Origin: Ananas comosus
Taxonomy: Eukaryota > Streptophyta > Magnoliopsida > Poales > Bromeliaceae
Length of the DNA stretch: 64,000 bases
Reading direction: 5' to 3'
Assembly: GCF_001540865.1 (NCBI RefSeq)
Contig: NC_033641.1
Span: forward strand, 7,357,908-7,421,907
The notes under the pieces are model-generated. The model did no database searches. It had not been told where the DNA came from and was given only the letters and a program-made list of their open reading frames with translations. How positions within the stretch are numbered: the stretch's first letter is position 1; each line of letters opens with the position of its first letter. Of the stretch, positions 22,901-33,129 are shown piece after piece. A program made the translations under genes and the position numbers.

Positions 22901-25405
22901 TCATTGAAGCCGTATGACCTATCAGATGATGATACAGATTTGCAGAGGAAATTTTCCCAGCTAGGTGATATAGCTGCAGCATTAAGGAAACATGATGATC
23001 CAGATGGTGTAAGTTCCTATTTTATATGGTTAATCTTCTCTATTGACGCTTTATTGTCCTCTATTTACACATTAAAATAAATTATTATCTTAGTTGAGGG
23101 AGTCATCCGATTCATGGGTAAGTTGGTTTTGTATTCGAAAAAACATTTTAGATAGGGGCAATTTTGTAAGCACAATAGTGTACATGTAGAGAATTAGGTG
23201 TTTCAGGGGCATATGTGGCAATTCAGAAGGGATATATGCATGTAAAATTGATAATTTTTCACATACTGTATCCGTAAAAATCTTTTATGTATTTGGAATG
23301 GTAGATGGGTATCATTACTACTTGCTTCTGAAAGTTCTTTCAATTTCCTTTCTATAGGTTGAAAAAGCACTTGATGCTGCCGAAAAGCTTATAAGAGCGT
23401 CACCTGATGAACTCAGTCATAATTCAGGTGATCTTGTTAAAGCATTAGTACACGTTCGTTGCTCAGATGTGGCAATGGAAGGAGAGGAAGACTCTGCTGA
23501 AGAAAAGAGACAAAAAGCATTAGTAGCTTTGCTTGTTACTTGCCCATTTGAATCTCTAGACGTGATGACTAAGATGCTTTATTCGTCAAATATTGATGTT
23601 GGTCAACGAATCCTGATAATTGATATTATGACTGAGGCGGCACAAGAGCTTTGTAACACCAAAGTCGTTAAAAGAGAACAAAAGCAGGGAGAGTTGGTAT
23701 CCGCTGTTTCTCAACCGTGGTATATTCCTAGTTCAAGAGGGCCACCTGGTGCAGGACCTTGGAAGGAAGTATCAGAACCAGGAACATTTCTTAGTTGGTC
23801 TCACCGATATGAGAGGGAAATTCCTTCTAGACCAGGTCAAACAAAAGCGGGAAAGTCACGAAAATGGAGTCTTGGTAAGGCAAAAGATTTACAGGTGGAG
23901 TGGTCACAGAATAGATTTCCATTGTATGCTGCTGCTTTTATGCTTCCGGCTATGCAAGGATTTGACAAAAGGAAACATGGGGTGGACCTGCTTAATCGGG
24001 ACTTTATTGTTCTCGGAAAATTGATCTACATGCTTGGTGTTTGCATGAAATGCATGGCTATGCATCCAGAAGCATCTGCTTTGGCCCCTGCTCTTCTCGA
24101 TATGATAAGATCAAGGTACGACTTGGTTAAATATAAAAGTTGGTCATCAATTTTTGAATTTTGATTTCAATGATATTATGATTTGGCTTTGGATATGCAA
24201 TAGGGATGTTTCAAATCATGCTGAAGCATATGTCAGGAGATCTGTCCTCTTTGCAGCTTCGTGCATACTAATAGCTCTGCATCCAACGTATGTTGCGTCA
24301 TCTCTAATCGAGGGCAATCAAGAGATTTCCGGCGGACTCGAGTGGATTCGCACATGGGCTCTTCATGTTTCTGAAGCTGACCCTGATACTGAATGTGCAT
24401 CAGTAAGTACTATAGAGAGGTTAATATTGCCCGTGGATACTGTTTTGATCAGAAATATTGTCGAAATAATAAATTAGATAAAGGTAATAATAGTATATCC
24501 TAATTTTCAGTTGCATAGCTGAGAAATATGACATGATAGCTTAGCGCTTTAATTACCAAGAAGCAAGAATTAGTACAGAGCTTTGTGGGTATCTTGGTTT
24601 GACTAATTTGAAATAACATGCGATGTATTAAATTGCAGCAACATAAATTGGTTGAAAGTTTTGATTATATGTTCTCCTGTTTTAAATTTATAAATGTAGG
24701 CTATCTGGTACTGCTACAAACATAGACACTTGGTTCATGTAGCTCTAGATTTAACAAATCTAATATATACTACCTCTAGAGCCTGAGTAAGAAGTTTAAT
24801 CAGCAATGCATTGAATGAAACTCATCAAGTTATTGAATCGCAGTCAGTTGTTCTATGCTATAGAAAAGAAACAACCTACCGAGCTAAAGTTGAGCGGGTT
24901 CATGATGCTTTCAAACTGCAATCAACCATATAAACTGAACCATTTCAGCTCAATTGTATGAAACTTTTTTTCTCATATAACAGTCGATCATTTGCTAATT
25001 AACAGTTTATAGTTGATATTCTCGATGCACATTTATCTTGAATCTATTTGTCATCAAGATGGAAGATGCTTTGCCTGTTAAATATACTTGGTTTTCTGTT
25101 GAATTACGCCTCCGATAACCGCTTAGCACAACTCTGTTTATTTGATGAACCACCATTGAATTTGTATTGTTGATCACGCCTGCAAATCTGCTATTTTTGC
25201 GCTAATCATCTGTATCATTGTAGCTTTCTGCTTACATAGTGTTATCTTTGTGTAGATGGCTTTGACCTGTCTTCAACTCCATGCCGAGATGGCCCTTCAG
25301 ACATCGCGTGCTCTCGAAGCTGCAGACCAATTCAAGGCCCAAACCCGCACCCTTCCCCCGAAGCTTGATAACATCATAATACCATTCTCAAGCACAAAAT
25401 TTTAA
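8943..25405 (+). CDS. TELO2: TELO2 / TEL2 homolog (telomere length regulation protein), 13 exons
   Basis: TEL2 is the core of the TTT co-chaperone complex (with TTI1 and TTI2), which with HSP90 and R2TP matures the PI3K-like kinases ATM, ATR and TOR. Exons: 8943-9108, 9195-9226, 10570-10672, 11418-11589, 15671-15859, 16959-17101, 17839-18115, 21961-22175, 22279-22377, 22515-23008, 23358-24115, 24204-24402, 25256-25405. They total 2997 nt, so 998 residues plus TAA, the usual plant length. Every intron is GT-AG and all phases agree. Readable blocks include NCWKNAFYRGSAFPALSRIL (exon 3), SFFRRVANQLLTGAEERA (exon 6) and SPIDLVRRMASSIALVFSK (exon 10). The conserved Telomere_reg-2 region lies at about residues 630-735 (VTCPFESLDVMTKMLYSSN). 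An acidic Ser/Asp loop at about 583-608 resembles the CK2-phosphorylated loop that binds R2TP in animal TELO2. Introns 4 (4.1 kb) and 7 (3.8 kb) are swollen by transposons. Start chosen: the ATG in CCATGG context. Confidence 0.93.
12151..12576. mobile_element. TIR element (MITE) with 86-bp inverted repeats and internal hairpins, in TELO2 intron 4
   Basis: The left end reads GGGCTTTTTTTGCAATTAGC and continues through AATAGCCCCAGCAAATTTAA to GGCCCTGACC. The right end is its complement, GGTCAGGGTC through AAATTTGCTGGGGC to AAAAAAGCCC. Inside is a 41-nt perfect palindrome at 12290-12330 (arm GAACACGGTGAACCATTCAC, one central G) and a second one at 12384-12410 (arms AAACACGGTGAA around CTT). Both use the same GGTGAA/TTCACC core as the cluster at 8.1-8.7 kb. 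The flanks TTTTCGGTA and TTTTTGGCT may be a worn 9-bp target duplication (6 of 9), which would fit Mutator-like elements. Confidence 0.75.
13868..14058 (-). mobile_element. tRNA-derived SINE, copy 1, with 48-nt poly(A) tail (poly(T) on plus), TELO2 intron 4
   Basis: Read on the minus strand, the element starts ACCGACTGTCCCTAGAGCAA, has a box A-like TGGCAAAGGGCTTTG and a box B-like AAGTTCGAATCCTAG, then a tRNA-unrelated body, and ends in a poly(A) of 48 nt (T run 13869-13916 on plus). It is flanked by a perfect 13-bp target duplication ATAATTCATGAAG (13855-13867 and 14059-14071). Related copies occur at 27613, 55194 and 59383. The body is about 140 bp. The very long uninterrupted tail and the perfect duplication suggest a recent insertion. 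Confidence 0.9.
14368..14638 (-). mobile_element. TRIM: 271-bp miniature LTR retrotransposon, TELO2 intron 4
   Basis: Two 72-bp direct repeats, 14368-14439 and 14567-14638, begin TGTGAAACAA and end TATTTAACA. They enclose only 127 bp. A perfect 5-bp target duplication ATTAG flanks the unit (14363-14367 and 14639-14643). On the minus strand, the upstream LTR ends in CA and is followed directly by TGGTAACAGAG, close to the primer-binding site for initiator tRNA-Met (TGGTATCAGAG). A purine tract AGAGGGAG lies directly before the second LTR, as a polypurine tract should. No coding capacity. This is the full anatomy of a terminal-repeat retrotransposon in miniature; it must depend on proteins from another element. 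Confidence 0.9.
16172..16338. mobile_element. Hairpin MITE, family F3, copy 1, TELO2 intron 5
   Basis: The left end GTGGAGCTAGAGTACTATTG is complementary to the right end CAATAGTATACTAGCTC. A central block ATGCCTAGGGTTTAGTGGGG recurs in a second copy at 51834-52003 in RPN7 intron 6. It is about 165 bp long and non-coding. Its terminal words are related to family F2 (ATACTATTGATAG), so F2 and F3 may share a mobilising transposase. Confidence 0.7.
19488..20562. mobile_element. Non-autonomous hAT element with perfect 8-bp target duplication, TELO2 intron 7
   Basis: The left end reads CAAGGTTTAAAGTGCCG and the right end is its complement CGGCACTTAAAACCTTG. Both ends carry GC-rich subterminal repeats of the words GGCACG and GTGCCG. 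A perfect 8-bp direct repeat GTTTTAGG flanks it (19480-19487 and 20563-20570), the target-site length of hAT transposons. It is 1075 bp long. The centre is AT-rich, and the open frames inside show no dimerisation or BED-finger motif, so the element is non-autonomous. Confidence 0.92.
20773..21400. mobile_element. Mutator-like TIR element, TELO2 intron 7
   Basis: The left end reads GGCTAAAATGCAGAAAACCC then TCTGCTTTTGCACTTTAGTC. The right end is its complement, GGGGTAAAGTACAAAAGCAG then CTGCATTTTAGCC. It is 628 bp long, with inverted repeats of about 50 bp. The ends are of the same style as the 30860-31517 element (GGCTAAA...), which has a 9-bp target duplication, but I could not find a matching duplication here. 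The open frames inside look meaningless. Confidence 0.7.
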
Positions 25406-26110
25406 GAAGAGGATGATTATGTACATTATTATATATTTCGTATGCTACTTTTTTATTTTGCTACAATTTGTTAGTTCTTAGATGAAAATTAAAGATAACT
25501 CAGTAATTCAGTTTACTGCGTGTCTGAAATTAATGCGAGCTGCCTTTATACTACTGATCTGTCGTTTCTCTCATCCCGTCCTTTCATTCTAACCAGTGTC
25601 CTTTCATTCTAACCAGTCGGAAAGAAAATAATTTTAGGGAGATTTTATGCAGGTACCTGATTCATAAGACAATTTTACGGAGTTTGTAACTTTCATCTTT
25701 TTGTATGAGTCCCCGTATTTTAAGTTTTTCTTGTAAGAAAAGTTTCTGGCGAGTATTTTTCAATGGAATTTAGGAATATTCTGTTAATAATCAATCTCAT
25801 CTTATATCCTCTGAGTATAGTGTTGCCATTGGAATTTGATGATGTTTATGTGGATTGATTATTTGGTGAGATAGGATGTGTATATGATGTTTAAGAGTAA
25901 GTACTCATGTAAAAAGATGAAGAGTTAATAACCAATCTGAAAATCCTCGATGACTCAGGGATCTCTATATAATTACTCTAATTTTTCAATTTAAAAAAAA
26001 TGAACAATGGTCTTCCGAACTTTTAACAGCTCTGTTTGTTGATGGAATCATAAACTTTTAATTCTAATAATTAGACCTTCAAAATTTTAGAAAATAGTTT
26101 CACAAATCGA
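25406..26110. other. TELO2 3' UTR and downstream intergenic sequence
   Basis: AT-rich sequence after the TELO2 stop, which must contain its 3' UTR and polyadenylation site. A short tandem word (TCCTTTCATTCTAACCAGT, twice at 25579-25619) is present. No gene, element end or RNA gene was recognised. Confidence 0.5.
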
Positions 26111-26653
26111 GTGAGGCTGGTATGCTTCTGGAAGCACGGTGCCCTCCGTACTTTTAAGTCGTAATTGATGTTGGGATATTCGAATCGACGATCGGCTCTG
26201 TTAGACTTGATCTAGAGTATTTAAAGTATTTAAAAAATAAGTTTTATTATTTTTAGATATCATTTGCCTAGTGATCGAAGGAGTTCAAAATAAATAAATA
26301 ATTTTAATTGTCGTGGTTAGCTGTTTGCAAGTTTAACGGTGTAGAAATATCCAAATCACGTGAAATTTTGATAGAAAATTTTTTATACTATATAAAACAA
26401 GATCAATATTTTTGATCTAAAATTTTAATGTCATATTATCACATTTTGTAATATTTTTATTTTTAGCAGTTGATTTTGAGCCCTTTCGATTACTAGGCAA
26501 ATGATATCGAAAAATTGTAAAATTTATTTTCTAGATACTTCAAATACTTTAGATTAAGTATGACGGAGCCGATCGTCGATCCGAAAATTCCAACATCGAA
26601 AATGACTTGAAAGCACGGAGGATTCTATGCTTCCAAAAGTATACCGGCCTCAC
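26111..26653. mobile_element. Foldback MITE, family F1, copy 1 (about 250-bp arms)
   Basis: Nearly the whole element is one long inverted repeat. The left arm begins GTGAGGCTGGTATGCTTCTG and the right arm ends with the complement of GTGAGGCCGGTATACTTTTG. Further matched blocks include CGACGATCGGCTC near each end and ATCATTTGCCTAGT at 26261 against its match near 26490. It is 543 bp long and non-coding. Related copies at about 49146, 50485 and 51198 share the words for 'atcgacgatcggctc' and 'aaaagcacgg'. A transcript would make a long near-perfect hairpin. Confidence 0.8.
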
Positions 26654-26897
26654 TCCCATAAGTCTCTATCTTTAATTGAAGTTATTAATTACATAGTAGT
26701 TTTGGTATCATGCTTTACATATATTCTTGTGAAGCATTAAAATACAAAGAAATTTATTTTTCCTATTCTTAAGTAGGAAAAAAAAAATAATGAAATTGAA
26801 GATAGTATCGGCCTGTGCTTTAATCTTCATGTTTAATCATCACAATGAGAATATATATTGTGTTTTTGAATTTTTATAAAATTATGCGCAGGACATG

Positions 26898-27182
26898 CAG
26901 TCAAAATGGTTTTTTTTTTTCTATATTGAAATTTTAATTTGTAAAAGTAAGCTTGTCAAAATCTTATTTATAAAAATAGATCTAAACTAGCCATTTGTGC
27001 CATGTAAGCGGAGCCTAAAAAAAATAATGAATTATGTACCTCAATTTTTATATTAACCGCTTACTTGGCGCATATGTGGCAATCTATGTCTATTTTGACA
27101 AATAAAATTCGGATACGTCTACTTTTTTACAAATATTAATTTTAATTGGCCTAATTTTAGAAAAAGTTGTATCAAAGTGGTT
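26898..27182. mobile_element. Candidate foldback MITE
   Basis: The two halves are imperfect inverted repeats. On the left are CAAAATGGTTTTTT, TTTAATTTGTAAAAGTA and GCCATTTGTGCCATGTAAGC. On the right are GCTTACTTGGCGCATATGTGGC (in two parts), TTACAAATATTAATTTTAA and ATCAAAGTGG. The arms are about 120 bp with many mismatches. No target duplication was found and the edges are approximate. Confidence 0.5.
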
Positions 27183-27612
27183 GTGTAATAAATAATTTCG
27201 ACTGGGAAAAGTATCTTTTAAACTATTAGTAAAGTTTAGGGTGTGGATGATAATTCTTATGAAATTAATGGAGATATCTCACATTGCATTGCTATATTTA
27301 CAAGCCATAAAAAAATTAGAAATTATTTACATTACATATCGATCTTATACTAGCTCCTCGGCCCATTTTATTTGATCATATAGCAATTCAAGTTGGGAGC
27401 CATAATGGAAAAAGAGATGCTAAGTTTACTATCCAAAAAGAGGCCAGGAATTGGAATCCTAGAACCCTTCATCTTAGGATTGAATCAACCCTTTTTACAG
27501 TTTCGTATTAAAAAATATTTGAAAAAGTTGATAAGTTTGGTGTATTAAACTTGGCTCTTAGATGGCTAAGTTGTAGAGTTATAAATCAAAGTGGGTTGTA
27601 ATTCTAGCAATG

Positions 27613-27762
27613 TTTTTTTGAGAGATAGGTAGCACGCTACCCGCTTCGTTTATTTCATTTAAAAATAAACTTAGCTGGAAATGTGAATTAACTAGGATTC
27701 GAACTTGGGACCTCGGATACCAACCACCAAGCCCTTTGCCACTTGCTCTAGGGACGGTCGGT
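27613..27762 (-). mobile_element. tRNA-derived SINE, copy 2, perfect 15-bp target duplication
   Basis: Same family as the copy at 13868, in the same orientation, with a short 7-nt tail. The minus strand reads ACCGACCGTCCCTAGAGCAA, then TGGCAAAGGGCTTGG, then GTTCGAATCCTAG. A perfect 15-bp target duplication GTAATTCTAGCAATG lies at 27598-27612 and 27763-27777, which fixes both ends of the family. Confidence 0.92.
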
Positions 27763-27777
27763 GTAATTCTAGCAATG

Positions 27778-29450
27778 TTCTTTGGGAAATCTAGCACACC
27801 TTGACATGGCACTGATTCGAGGTTATGCCATGCCAAGCTAGCCCACGCATTGTTTTGGCCTATCTTATAGATTGTGCTTTGCTGGTTGTTCGCATCAAAC
27901 AACTTTCAAGCGTTGACCAAGTCAAACTATTGATCGAGTCAAAAGTACATTCGATTTGCGATTCGGCTCCTTGAGTGACCCTCGATGACGTGATTAGGCG
28001 ATGGGTGGAGGAGGGAATGGCTCACTTGAATTCTTCCTCAATATGTGAAACGAATTAAACTCAAATTGAATTTAACAACAAATTAGGCTAAAACTTGAGC
28101 TGAACTAATTGTCTTTCATTAATTTAAGAGAGGAAAGTTATAGAAATTATAGAGCACTAAGGCTTGGATTAAAGAGAAACTAAGGCATAAAACCCTAAGG
28201 TATTCCCCCTATTTGTTCCCAAATGGTATTTTTGGTATCTGAAAATAGTAGTTCTTCCACCCCTGTATTAAGTTTGTATAACCTTGTATAATTTTGAAAC
28301 AGCTGTTCCACTCTCCCCTTTGAAACAAGCTTGTTTCCAAGTGGGAACAAGGTTAATTAAAGTCTAATCTAATTTTATTTATGGTATTAAACCATTAATG
28401 AATCTAATTAATGTATTTAAGCCATTACCTATTGCTTAAATAGTAAAGTAATTAATTAATTTATTATTTATCATTAATTAACTAATTAAAAATTAATATT
28501 TTAATTAATATATTTAATAACCAATATTTATGTTGATGAACCATTAATATTTTGATTAATCTATTTAATTTTTAACTAATTATCTAACTAAATAATTTAC
28601 TAACTAATTAAAAAGTTATGTTATTTCTATAATTAACTAATTAATTAATTAATGTATTAATTAACTAATTAATTAACTAATATTTATATTTATTAAATTA
28701 TTAAATTAATAATTTATTATAATATTTATATCTAATAAATATATTACTTTATTGAATTATTTTTAATTAATATTTTGATGTTAATTAATTAGATAAACTA
28801 TTTTTAATTATAACCCATATTTTTCTTGTTCCAATCTAACATCCAAATACCATTTACCTTATTTTCAGGAACAATTCAATTTTCATCTAAATACATAATT
28901 GGTCTAGTTCCTATTTATACCTCAATTTGTACTTATCATTGGAATAAGCAATTCTTATTTGTATCCCAACCAAACGCAGTCTAAAAGATTACTGGCTACT
29001 TCTAGGAAAACATTAAATGCTGAGAATAGAAAAAATATAAAAGCGGTGGTCTTGTGTGTGGAAAGACCAATATTGCAGGCAACCTTTCACTATTTATAGA
29101 GCTTTTGTTATTCTTCAATTAACTTGCGATTATTGGATGGTTTGTGATTGCTTTGCCTACTTTCTTGTTGGTTACGAAAGCATTCCCCACATTTTCAACT
29201 ATTCTCACCAAAAACTCATTCGTGTTTGGGCGTTCCTTTCCCGACTCCTAATGCACCACATGTTATTTTTTCATTTGTCCGATTACCAGTTGGCACTATT
29301 TTTTTTGCGCAAACAATGCTCCCTCATGTAGTCTTCCAAATAGACGTTCGGATGACTAGCAGCGTTGGATCAACGGCTCTAATCAATCAAATTCATTAAC
29401 CCTAACTTGTCATTTCATATTTAATACTGTCGTCATCATCAAAAATCCTT
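27778..29450. other. Intergenic; very AT-rich block and a Harbinger-like terminus
   Basis: No gene seen. The stretch 28370-28800 is made mostly of ATTAATTAA-type words. At 28969-28984 the sequence CCAACCAAACGCAGTC, read on the minus strand as GACTGCGTTTGGTTGG, looks like the terminal repeat of a PIF/Harbinger element. The facing end is not clear (possibly lost near 28195, CCTAAGGTATTCC). Some out-of-frame remnants just before 29451 could belong to the next PMD pseudogene. Confidence 0.45.
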
Positions 29451-30540
29451 TTGATGGCCCTTCAAATTAGGGCCATTCACTCCGACCCTCTTGATGTTAC
29501 TACGATCACTTGTCTTCGCCCTCATGACACGATCATCTTTTCAGCTCTCAACCCTGACGGTGTAGCCGAGTTTGACATGAGCCTAGATAAAAAGGCGAAC
29601 ATCGCATACACCAAATTAATGGGAAGGTTCGTAGGTCAAAGCCAAACATTGCAAAATTCGGTGCACAAGGAGGAACATATCACCTTTCTTTTATACTGGC
29701 TATGCAACTGTTTCTTTTGCAATCGGTCTTAGAAGATCAATCGGGATTTTATCTCGATTATTGTCGCTTTGATTAATAGTGAAGAGCTTGCACTCGGTTC
29801 TCATTTTCTTTCCTTTTTATACTGAGAAATTTTTGATTCTATCAAATCACTGCACAAGAAGGAAAACGGCGTCGTTATCAGTTCTAGGTGTGGGAACTTC
29901 TGGTTTCTCCAAATTTATCTGCTTCTAGTTTCTCCAAATTTGTCTTCAGCTATATTTTTCTACACTCTATGGAGCACCACCCGATCCAAGTTCGCTGCAG
30001 CAATTTGATACTTATGGACCCGACTATCCAGAACCACACACTTTAGGTCAGCCTTCAGACTTTGTTCGAATATTTTTGAATCTTTTATTCTAAAGAAAAC
30101 TGACCTCTCAACTGCTGGGCCCCTTTTGGAGCGCGATCAATCTATCCCCATTGGCTCAGAAAATGCTTCGAGTACATCCACAACCAATGGATTCCTCGAA
30201 AGTGGCTGAGCATATTGAAGTACGGTATTCTTTTTTAGTTGCTCAAGATCTCCACATCGGTTTGATGAACCAATTAAAACTCTCGCAAAGTAGGGAAGGT
30301 ATATTGTCTGCACTTCGTAGCTCAGCAATTTGTCTTAGTTCAAGCACTCCCAGCCCAGCCAAAATTCTTTATGGCGAATATTTTTTGGTCTTGTGCAACT
30401 ACAAAAGGAATGGCCGAAGTAGATCGAATCTCGGCCATGGAAAGCTTCTGAAAAGGAACTTTATTTCTATAGTTTTTCAGCCGACTAGACATGGCATCTC
30501 TGACGACTTTGATTGACGGTCATGGAGGAATCTATGCAAT
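29451..30540 (+). pseudogene. Plant mobile domain pseudogene, retroelement-type, copy 1
   Basis: The first part, open to a stop at about 29730, reads DVTTITCLRPHD, FSALNPDGVAEFDMSLD, YTKLMGRFVGQ and KEEHITFLLYWLCNCFFCNR. These align with the minus-strand gene at 63.1-64.0 kb (DVAAIIGLRPHG, AYNPNDVSDFEANLD, KKEHTTFLLYWLCHNLFCTR). Beyond several stops and frameshifts the similarity goes on: KINRDFISIIVAL, then EIFDSIKS, ISSRCGNFWFLQ, and at about 30300 VYCLHFVAQQFVLVQ. So this is a decayed second copy of the same PMD protein, longer than any single open frame. No LTR or integrase was recognised beside it. Confidence 0.75.
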
Positions 30541-30859
30541 ATTTTGTTCGCACTGACCACCTAGAAATCGCCTTTGCAAATATGACTTTAGCTCGGATCC
30601 TTTTTTTTTTTAAAAAAAGGGAAATATGAAGGTACCTCTTTTAAGCTTTCTTTTTTTTCGATTTTTCATACTTGTTTATAATTTACTTTGCCATCTATCT
30701 CAGTTGAGTTGTCTAAAGTAAAAGAGGCGGCAGTTGATACACTCGAGAGTGAAGCCTTGGGTGACTGTTCGAATGAAGAGAAGACTCCTTCCCCAAAGCA
30801 ATAAATTTCTCATATCTCCCTTTTATTCTTCTTTTTTATGTATGTTAAAATTTTTATTA

Positions 30860-31517
30860 GGCTAAATTACAAAAAACCCTCTAGCAATACCCGCTTTTTC
30901 ACTTTTTCCTTTGTCATTCAAAAACCTACACTTTGTCTTATTAAAAATTGAGAAATATTCACTTCGGCCCCCGCCGTTAGTGTTCCGTTTATATCCTATT
31001 ATTACATATTCTTTTATACCCAAAATACCCTCAGCTTTCTCCACTCAGCGTTGCCGCCTTGCCCTACTTCCCCACCTCGCCCTCCTCCGCCGCCTCGCTT
31101 TTAGCCATCCCTCCATCTGTACCCACACACATGCTCTCGTGCTCTTTCACTGTCTCTCCATCGCCCTTGCCCATGCCTACTTCTGTATTCATGCCCACCC
31201 CGATCTCCTCCCTACAGTCGCTGAAATAGAGAGGCGGCAAGGGTGCTGGAGGAGCAGGGGAGTAGGTGGAGGAAACGACGTTGGAGCTAGGGTGGAGGGA
31301 GGCGTGAAGGACGGAGGAGAAGAGCTACGAATGAGGAGGTTTGGAGAGAAAGACGAAGATAATGAGGGATAATTTGGTCATTTTATCATCATAATTAACA
31401 TCGTATCTCCCTGCGAATATTTTTTATTTTTCAAGTGGGCAAAGTGTAGGTTTTTGAATGACAGGGAGGGCAAGTGAAAAAGCGGGTATTGACAGAGAGG
31501 TTTTTTGTAATTTAGTC
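30860..31517. mobile_element. Mutator-like TIR element with perfect 9-bp target duplication
   Basis: The left end reads GGCTAAATTACAAAAAACCC then TACCCGCTTTTTCACTT then CATTCAAAAACCTACACTTT. The right end is its complement, ending TTTTGTAATTTAGTC. The arms are about 80 bp. The flanks are a perfect 9-bp direct repeat TTTTTATTA (30851-30859 and 31518-31526), the target length of Mutator-like elements. It is 658 bp long. An open frame at 30911-31372 is low-complexity and not a known protein. A broken relative ends at 39113. Confidence 0.9.
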
Positions 31518-31657
31518 TTTTTATTATTATATTTTCATCAGTCAGTTCACATCTTCAATCAACCAGTCCAAATCTCTCTGCCTCAGGCCGCAAAACATCT
31601 AGCTAAAGAGACTGCTAAATCTCCTCTGGCCTCCAAAATATTAAAAGTTGTAACCTG

Positions 31658-33049
31658 TGTGACCCTAAGTAGTCCTATATATAAGATATAATATGGCTAA
31701 AACTTTTAACCTCACTATAGTATTTTGGGCGATGGCTAGGCCCAAGAGGTTAAGAGATTTAAGCGTGTTAGGACTAGAGTAGTCCTAGAATGGGTGATCC
31801 CCTAGGAAGTGTGTAAGATATGGATGCCCTAAGATCTAAAAGGTATAATCACACCTAGTGGGGGGTAAATAGGTGTAAACGATAAACCAACTAACTAGAT
31901 ACAATAAAAATAAATGCGAAAAAATTAAAGCTAACACACCGAGATTTTTTCGTGGAAAAACTCTAATTAGGAGTAAAAAAACCTATGGGACTGATCACAC
32001 GAAACAATCCACTATAAAAAGATGAGTACAAGGTGATTTACCAAATTCACGACTCAATCTTTATCGAATCCTCGCAGTAGATCGTCTTCATTGGTCCTCG
32101 ACCGATTATACTCCTCCAATCGATAACGCCATGACTCCTCGCTGCAACAACGCTTCGACTCCTCGAGCGTCCATCGAATCCTTGGCCTCACGCAAAGCTC
32201 TCGCGCAATAGCTCCGTTCGGAGCCCGTAGACATATAGTTGGTGATTATTTGAATGCTTAGAAGAACATAAGATATGAGGAGAATCCATTTAACCCATTA
32301 TCAACTTGATTCTCAAAGGAGCATTAGAATCGAAATCCTAAGAACCAAGTTGATGATCGAAAGAACGAAACTTGCTCTAAGAAGTGAATCGAAAGCACCA
32401 AAAGTAAGTTTCTAGGGTTTCCTATTGATCTTCTTTCTAAGCTTATGTTTTAGGAGGACCCCCATATCTTATTTATAAGTTTAGGAGACATTAGAGTCAT
32501 ACTAGGAATGAAAACATGTTTTCGAAAACAAACGATGGGTTCAGGGTCCGGACCTTACATCAGGGTCCGGACCTTGAAGGTCTGGATCTTCAATCCAGGG
32601 TCTGGACTCTTCTCGCATAACAGTAAAATCGGCGCACGGGTTCTAGACTCTAGACCCAAGGTCCGGACCCTCTCTGCATTTCGCAAAAGGGTGTACGGGT
32701 TCCGGACCTTACTGACAGGGTTCGGACCCTCGCTGCGAAACTGCGAGGAAGGCCCACGGGTTTCGAACCTTGGTTTTAGGGTCTGGAATCTGAACCCATA
32801 AATTCTTCGTTTTTAAGTTTCAAACATTTTAAAACCATTTCTAAGTCTCCAAAACACTTATATATATGTGCAAACATCACCACTAACTATAAACACACAT
32901 AACTGAGATCGATGAGCATCACGGATGAGCTTTTTCCCATGAATCTCAAAATCATTTTCTTCAACCCTTCAAGACTCCACATAATTTCACGAAATTCGGC
33001 AACCTAAAAGTCTTTAACAAAGTTGGGCGTCACAATTGGTATCAGAGCC
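31658..33049 (+). mobile_element. LTR (about 1.38 kb) followed by a tRNA-Met primer-binding site
   Basis: TGGTATCAGAGCC at 33037-33049 is the classical primer-binding site complementary to the 3' end of initiator tRNA-Met. Two bases before it a block ends in GGGCGTCACA (33034). An LTR starting TGTGACCC at 31658 would have mirror-image ends TGTGAC and GTCACA. The block has no coding and holds a run of GGTCCGGACC-type repeats (32530-32800). The sequence downstream is not continuous with a gag gene. The LTR of the copia element ending at 35849 is unrelated in sequence, so this is a separate, truncated element. The left edge is inferred from the terminal symmetry only. Confidence 0.6.
32530..32800. 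repeat. Subrepeats with the palindrome GGTCCGGACC inside the LTR
   Basis: The word GGTCCGGACCTT and mutated forms (GGTCTGGACTCT, GGTTCGGACCCT, GGTCTGGAATCT) recur about every 20-55 bp, some eight to nine times, spaced by CACGGGTT and TCGCATAAC- or CTGCATTTCG-like linkers. The core GTCCGGAC is self-complementary. Arrays of this sort inside LTRs can serve as regulatory subrepeats; no function is shown here. Confidence 0.7.
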
Positions 33050-33129
33050 AATTACTAATCGAAAATGTAAGATGAATCTCGGCTAAGCCATAGTTATAAA
33101 GCGGGGGTCCTCGTGTTTTTCATGCTTTT

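Noticed and set aside
27613..27762. Possible tRNA gene (box A and box B motifs)
   Set aside because: It lacks a cloverleaf; poly(A) tail, target duplication and three related copies show a SINE.
30911..31372. 153-residue open frame on the plus strand
   Set aside because: It lies within the Mutator-like element 30860-31517 and shows no domain; the length is due to GC-rich sequence with few stops.
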